From assembly GCA_023443925.1 (NCBI GenBank), contig JAEZSL010000425.1, positions 1 through 9,513 of the forward strand: a stretch of DNA of 9,513 nt, given 5' to 3'. The position numbers and the translations under genes were made by a program. Below, piece after piece: positions 6,384-9,513 of the stretch (position 1 is the stretch's first letter; each line of letters begins with the position of its first letter). The notes under the pieces are model-generated. The model did no database searches. It had not been told where the DNA came from and saw nothing but the letters and a program-made list of their open reading frames with translations. The stretch comes from Bacillota bacterium (GTDB lineage: Bacteria > Bacillota_A > Clostridia > Lachnospirales > Lachnospiraceae).

Positions 6384-6470
6384 CAAAACCCTTCCTTTCA
6401 AATCCAAAACATTCAGTTACAAACCGGCATTCTTATCTTTCTATTCTGGTTATTAATCTGCAATAGTAAC

Positions 6471-6499
6471 ATTATATCAAAGTTTCCGGGAAATATCCA
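6471..6499 (-). promoter_or_regulatory. Promoter of the methyltransferase-CPBP operon
   Basis: On the minus strand: -35 TGGATA (6494-6499, 4 of 6), 17-bp spacer, perfect -10 TATAAT (6471-6476). Predicted start is near 6464, about 80 nt before the TTG start codons. No other good candidate occurs between here and ridA. Confidence 0.7.
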
Positions 6500-6598
6500 G
6501 TAAATTACACCGGAATTTTATAGCAGCCGTTCCAAACTTTCCTTTTATCAGCCAGGAAAAATATAAATATCCGTAAAACCAAGCTATATCGCCCTTAA

Positions 6599-6698
6599 TA
6601 CAAAGCATATTCCATAGACCGGTACAGCCTGGCTTTGCTTCCTTATTACAAAGCATAATCTATAGACCGGCAGTACACGTCTGGTTTTGCTTCTTTAT
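6599..6698. repeat. Two tandem copies of a 48-52 bp hairpin-like element
   Basis: Copy A (6599-6646) and copy B (6647-6698) both begin TACAAAGCAT, contain ATAGACCGG, and end with TTTGCTTC or TTTTGCTTC, then TTAT. Each can fold imperfectly, AAGCA-type ends pairing with TGCTT and an inner AGACCGG opposite a CTGG-containing arm. Read on the minus strand they directly follow the ridA stop codon, so they may act as a weak double terminator or a transcript 3'-end stabiliser. The next few bases (TACAATGAAGC) inside ridA echo the start of the unit. Confidence 0.7.
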
Positions 6699-7087
6699 TA
6701 CAATGAAGCGATTGCTTCAATCTCTATTAAAACATCCTTGGGCAGCCTGGCAACCTCTACACAGGATCTGGCCGGGCAGTTGTTTGTAAAATACCGGGCA
6801 TATACTTCATTTAATGCTGCAAAATCATTCATATTCTTAATAAATACAGTAGTCTTAACGACATTATCCAGACTGGTGCCGCAATCATTTAGAAGAGCAG
6901 ATAAACTTTTAAGTACACGTTCTGCCTGTACCTTAATATCTCCTTCTACAATATTGCCGTCCTCTGGGTTAATTGGAATAACACCGGACGTATAAATCAT
7001 ATTATTTATTTCTATCGCCTGGGAATAAGGACCGATTGCTGCCGGTGCATTGGTTGTACTAATGACTTTTTTCTTATTTGTATTCAT
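6698..7087 (-). CDS. ridA: RidA family reactive enamine/imine deaminase
   Basis: 129-residue cytoplasmic RidA/YjgF/YER057c/UK114 protein. Members form trimers that hydrolyse reactive 2-aminoacrylate and related enamines made by PLP enzymes, giving keto acids and ammonia. Seen: GPYSQAI (19-25, with the conserved Tyr21), the TSGVIPI strand, and near the C-terminus PARSCVEVARLPKD followed by IEIEAIA. This places the carboxylate-binding Arg at residue 107 and the active-site Glu at about 122, as in the archetypal deaminases. Start: the ATG at 7087 follows GGAGG at good spacing; an in-frame ATG at 7123 would add 12 residues, lacks a ribosome site and falls at the predicted transcription start, so it is rejected. 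Monocistronic, divergent from the thioesterase operon. Confidence 0.96.
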   Translation of the reverse strand: MNTNKKKVISTTNAPAAIGPYSQAIEINNMIYTSGVIPINPEDGNIVEGDIKVQAERVLKSLSALLNDCGTSLDNVVKTTVFIKNMNDFAALNEVYARYFTNNCPARSCVEVARLPKDVLIEIEAIASL

Positions 7088-7129
7088 GCTTAAATTACCT
7101 CCGTAAGTTATTTTTTCTATCAATTAACA

Positions 7130-7158
7130 ATTATATACCAATTGTACATGGATTTCAC
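7130..7158 (-). promoter_or_regulatory. Probable ridA promoter
   Basis: On the minus strand: -35 GTGAAA (7153-7158, 4 of 6), 17-bp spacer, -10 TATAAT (7130-7135). Predicted start is near 7123, giving a leader of about 35 nt to the ATG at 7087. Confidence 0.6.
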
Positions 7159-7220
7159 TATAATTATGAAAGAATCTTTAGCAGGAGGAAATAATAGTTG
7201 TATCAAATTGTATAAAATAA

Positions 7221-7229
7221 TGTTATAAT
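7221..7229 (+). promoter_or_regulatory. Extended -10 of the thioesterase-cvfB operon
   Basis: TGTTATAAT is an extended -10 (TGn plus perfect TATAAT). No good -35 lies at 16-18 bp; TTGTAT at 7198-7203 is present but 20 bp away. Predicted start is near 7236, about 42 nt before the start codon. A TATAAT at 7159-7164 is an alternative further upstream. Confidence 0.5.
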
Positions 7230-7277
7230 ATTTGGTAAACAGGCAGAGAGTAAAAATATTCACAGGAGTAAAAAAAT

Positions 7278-7994
7278 ATGTACAGTTTTAAGAGCAGGGT
7301 ACGCTACAGTGAGGTTGACAGCGATAAAAAAATGGACATGTATTCCATTATAAATTATTTTCAGGACTGCAGTACATTTCAATCTGAAGATATTGGTATG
7401 GGACTGGCATATTTGGAGAAAAATAAACGTGTCTGGCTGATGAATGCATGGCAGATTAATGTGAACCGTTTTCCCGTTTTGGGCGAGGAAATTACCATAG
7501 CCACATGGGCTTACGATTTTAACAGTATGTACGGTTATCGGAATTTTACCATTCGCGATTCCAGGGGAGAGCTCGGAGCAGTTGCCAATTCTATCTGGGT
7601 ATATGTTGATACCGATACTTATCGTCCTGTTAAAGTTACGGCAGAAGATATCAGAGGTTATGATCCAGAACAGAAATTTGATATGAATTATTCTCCTCGT
7701 AAAATCACACTGCCAAAAGACCTGGAAACCCTGTCCGGCTTCCCGGTCATTCGTTCCAACCTCGATACGAATAATCATGTAAACAACGGTCAGTATATTC
7801 GGATGGCAGAGGAATTTCTGCCGTATGGTTACCGGATAAAACAGATGCGGGCAGAATACCGGATGTCTGCGGTACTCGGTGATATTATTATACCCATGGT
7901 AAACAGCACAAAGGATACTTATACCGTGGTACTGGCTAATGCGGACAAAAAACCATATACTATTATAGAGTTTCAGCAACAGGAGGATTTATGA
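7278..7994 (+). CDS. Acyl-ACP thioesterase
   Basis: 238-residue double-hotdog thioesterase of the bacterial FatA-like acyl-ACP thioesterase family, releasing free fatty acids from acyl carrier protein in the cytoplasm. Domain 1 covers about residues 1-130 (YSEVDSDKKMDMYSIINYFQD helix, then MNAWQINVNRFPVLGEEITI strands). Domain 2 covers about 150-238 and holds the catalytic loop NLDTNNHVNN, with Asp163, Asn165 and His167 as the expected catalytic set, followed by EYRMSAVLGD, where plant enzymes have EYRREC. The catalytic Cys/Glu pair of the plant loop is thus Ala/Ser here; my impression is that bacterial members commonly lack it. The ATG follows CAGGAG at 9 nt. The gene overlaps cvfB by 4 bp (ATGA), so the two are translationally coupled. 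Chain-length preference cannot be read. Confidence 0.92.
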   Translation: MYSFKSRVRYSEVDSDKKMDMYSIINYFQDCSTFQSEDIGMGLAYLEKNKRVWLMNAWQINVNRFPVLGEEITIATWAYDFNSMYGYRNFTIRDSRGELGAVANSIWVYVDTDTYRPVKVTAEDIRGYDPEQKFDMNYSPRKITLPKDLETLSGFPVIRSNLDTNNHVNNGQYIRMAEEFLPYGYRIKQMRAEYRMSAVLGDIIIPMVNSTKDTYTVVLANADKKPYTIIEFQQQEDL

Positions 7995-8938
7995 TAAAAT
8001 TAGGAGAAGTACAAACTCTGGAAGTAATAAAAACTACGGATTTCGGCATCTATCTGGCTGAACCGGGAAGCGACGCGGTAGATGCGGTACCTGCACCGGC
8101 TTCTAAAACAACCGTTCAATGGAAGAACCCTTATGGCAGCAGCCAGAAACGTCCCGGCCATAACCCACAGGCAAAGTATGACCCAAACAAGGTTCTTCTT
8201 CCGAAGAACCAGGTGCCGGAAGGTATAAAACCCGGCGACAGCCTTGAGGTATTTATCTATAAGGATTCAGAAGACCGTCCAATTGCAACCACTTCCATCC
8301 CGGTATTAACCTTGGGGAAAACCGCGCTTTTGCGGGTTAAGGAAGTAACTTCCATAGGAGCCTTTTTAGAATGGGGACTGGCTAAGGATTTACTGCTGCC
8401 CTTTAAAGAACAGACTGCCCGGGTTCATACCGGTGATGATGTCGTAGTCTCTCTATATATTGATAAAAGTGAGCGCTTATGTGCCACTATGAAAGTATAT
8501 GATCTTTTGGACTGCAATTCCCCCTACAAAAAGGATGACCGGGTAATTGGGACCGTCTATGAAATCTTAGACAGTTTCGGTGCCTTTGTTGCCGTGGATA
8601 ACCGGTATTGCGCCCTGATTCCTACCAAAGAACTGCACCGGACCTTAAAAGTTGGTGACAGTGTGGAAGCCAGAGTCACCCAGGTGAAAGAGGATGGAAA
8701 ACTGGATTTAAGCATTCGCGAAAAATCCTATATGCAGTTGGATTCCGATGCGGAATTAATTTTCGAAAGACTAAAAGAAGCAGGCGGCTTTCTTCCCTAT
8801 CACGATAAAACCGATTCGGAAACGATTAAAGACCAGTTCAGCTTAAGCAAGAATGCATATAAGCGAGCCATCGGAAGATTGATGAAAGAAGGCCGTATAA
8901 CCATATCCGACACCGGCATTACAGAAATAAAACAATGA
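7991..8938 (+). CDS. cvfB: CvfB-family S1 RNA-binding protein
   Basis: 315-residue RNA-binding protein of the CvfB/YitL family. In Staphylococcus aureus CvfB influences virulence gene expression; in other Firmicutes the target RNAs are unknown. Domains: S1-like domain 1 (about 4-101), S1 domain 2 (about 107-168, LLRVKEVTSIGAFLEWGLAKDLLLP), S1 domain 3 (about 184-244, GTVYEILDSFGAFVAVDNRY) and a C-terminal winged helix (about 252-312, FSLSKNAYKRAIGRLMKEGRI). Domain 1 is split by an extra segment at about residues 26-66, rich in Pro, Ala, Lys and Asn, between GIYLAEP and KVLLPKNQVPEG; family members I know join these directly. The start ATG at 7991 follows AGGAGG inside the end of the thioesterase gene. 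A hairpin terminator lies about 30 bp after the stop. Confidence 0.94.
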   Translation: MIKLGEVQTLEVIKTTDFGIYLAEPGSDAVDAVPAPASKTTVQWKNPYGSSQKRPGHNPQAKYDPNKVLLPKNQVPEGIKPGDSLEVFIYKDSEDRPIATTSIPVLTLGKTALLRVKEVTSIGAFLEWGLAKDLLLPFKEQTARVHTGDDVVVSLYIDKSERLCATMKVYDLLDCNSPYKKDDRVIGTVYEILDSFGAFVAVDNRYCALIPTKELHRTLKVGDSVEARVTQVKEDGKLDLSIREKSYMQLDSDAELIFERLKEAGGFLPYHDKTDSETIKDQFSLSKNAYKRAIGRLMKEGRITISDTGITEIKQ

Positions 8939-8965
8939 TATCAAACAACATGATGAATCAAATCA

Positions 8966-9005
8966 GAAAACGGATGGCAGCGTAAAAGCTCCATCCGTAT
9001 TTTCT
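8966..9005. terminator. Bidirectional terminator between cvfB and yvyF
   Basis: Arms ACGGATGG (8970-8977) and CCATCCGT (8991-8998), extended by AGC/GCT after one bulged C, with loop GTAAAA. An A run lies on the left (8966-8970) and ATTTTC on the right. It ends the plus-strand thioesterase-cvfB operon and, read in reverse, the minus-strand comF-yvyF unit. Confidence 0.85.
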
Positions 9006-9028
9006 TACTTCTTAATAAATCTCTTGTT

Positions 9029-9445
9029 TTACTGGTTATCTAAAAACCGCATCTTGGGATTCTGGCTATCTTTTAAAATGACCTTTTTGGGCTGAGGTTC
9101 CTCGTCTTTATAAAGGCTGCCCAGATTGTTTACAAGCTTATCCTTACAGGCTTTGCAAAATCTTCCGGTCCTGATCATGGTACCGCAGTTCTCACATTCA
9201 ATACCAACGACGGAATCTTCCGAAAAAGCAAGCCTTTCTTCCCTGATCCATTTTTGTATCTGCATGGTGGAGACATCGTTTTCTTCCGCAACTTCCTGCA
9301 TTCCTGCACCAGGATGATTATAAATGTATTCTTTAACAACCGCAAATTTCTCCTCCAGTAATTTTAGACACGCATTACATAAGGGGGGCTGCCCGCTGAT
9401 ATAATTATATAGTTTGCCGCAACTTTTACAATTTCGTACATCCAT
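9029..9445 (-). CDS. yvyF: Flagellar-operon protein YvyF (TIGR03826-like)
   Basis: 138-residue protein like Bacillus YvyF, a flagellar-operon protein found between comF and flgM; its molecular role is unclear. Seen: an N-terminal zinc ribbon (Cys6, Cys9, Cys23, Cys26), a helix-turn-helix-like middle (about 44-72, GAGMQEVAEENDVSTMQIQKW), a second zinc ribbon (Cys84, Cys87, Cys97, Cys100) and a charged tail ending KMRFLDNQ. The ATG at 9445 is chosen because AGGAGG precedes it by 8 nt; an in-frame start at 9475 would lie inside comF. It starts 13 bp after the comF stop. Unlike Bacillus, the next gene is not flgM: transcription meets a terminator, so yvyF closes this unit. The zinc-and-HTH layout suggests DNA or RNA binding, by inference. 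Confidence 0.88.
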   Translation of the reverse strand: MDVRNCKSCGKLYNYISGQPPLCNACLKLLEEKFAVVKEYIYNHPGAGMQEVAEENDVSTMQIQKWIREERLAFSEDSVVGIECENCGTMIRTGRFCKACKDKLVNNLGSLYKDEEPQPKKVILKDSQNPKMRFLDNQ

Positions 9446-9458
9446 ATCTTCATCCTCC

Positions 9459-9513
9459 TTAGAATCCTTTACCAATACATATACTTAGAAAATAGACTTC
9501 ATTTATACCGTTA
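9459..9513 (-). CDS. comF: ComF family protein, 3' end only
   Basis: The last 17 codons before a TAA at 9459-9461 read NGINEVYFLSICIGKGF and run off the right edge. The ending VYFLSICIGKG fits the C-terminus of ComFC-type phosphoribosyltransferase-like competence proteins, which characteristically end in a VYxLTLxIG-like strand. Position supports it: comF directly precedes yvyF in Bacillus and many clostridia. The stop lies 13 bp upstream of the yvyF ATG, with the yvyF AGGAGG immediately after it. Only a short tail is visible, so the call rests mainly on gene order. Confidence 0.75.
   Translation of the reverse strand, partial: NGINEVYFLSICIGKGF

Noticed and set aside
7088..7123. Longer ridA with 12 extra N-terminal residues
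   Set aside because: The upstream ATG has no ribosome site and coincides with the predicted transcription start, whereas the ATG at 7087 has GGAGG and the family's usual length.
7260..7979. A 239-codon frame antisense to the acyl-ACP thioesterase
   Set aside because: It mirrors almost the whole of a clear thioesterase gene, has no family features or ribosome site, and is a reading-frame shadow.

Overview
The window reads as a chromosomal segment of a low-GC, motile, anaerobic Firmicute, most likely a Lachnospiraceae-type Clostridium (cluster XIVa). The evidence is strong AGGAGG ribosome sites, long AT-rich intergenic stretches, T-tailed hairpin terminators, a comF-yvyF flagellar/competence gene pair, a YjfB-type motility protein, and cvfB, ridA and trxB genes with Firmicute-type sequences. 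The genus is an inference; no rRNA gene is present.

Layout, left to right. At the left edge lies the 5' part of hpf (minus strand, running off the window) with an excellent sigma-A promoter. A gap of about 700 bp follows. It has no convincing gene but carries a tight cluster of perfect DnaA boxes, and it ends in a strong hairpin terminator. Next, on the minus strand, come a secreted SH3-SH3-NlpC/P60 cell-wall hydrolase with its own consensus promoter and a WalR-like direct repeat just downstream of it, and then trxB. Between trxB and a small plus-strand motility gene (yjfB family) lies about 680 bp of very T-rich DNA with a degenerate 35-bp tandem repeat array. Convergent to yjfB is a minus-strand two-gene operon: a SAM-dependent methyltransferase followed by a CPBP-family membrane protease. 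A tandemly repeated hairpin-like element then separates this operon from ridA (minus). Divergent from ridA, on the plus strand, is an acyl-ACP thioesterase that overlaps cvfB by 4 bp. A bidirectional terminator separates cvfB from the convergent yvyF gene. The last 55 bases are the 3' end of comF, so yvyF sits directly behind comF as in Bacillus.

The genes are mostly housekeeping: ribosome hibernation, wall remodelling, thiol redox control, detoxification of reactive enamines, lipid chain release, RNA binding and motility. No mobile element, CRISPR array, tRNA or rRNA is seen. I see no multi-gene novel system. The noteworthy signals are mainly non-coding: the DnaA-box cluster upstream of hpf, the 35-bp array upstream of trxB, the WalR-like site at the wall hydrolase, several small duplications, and an unusual insert in the first S1 domain of CvfB.
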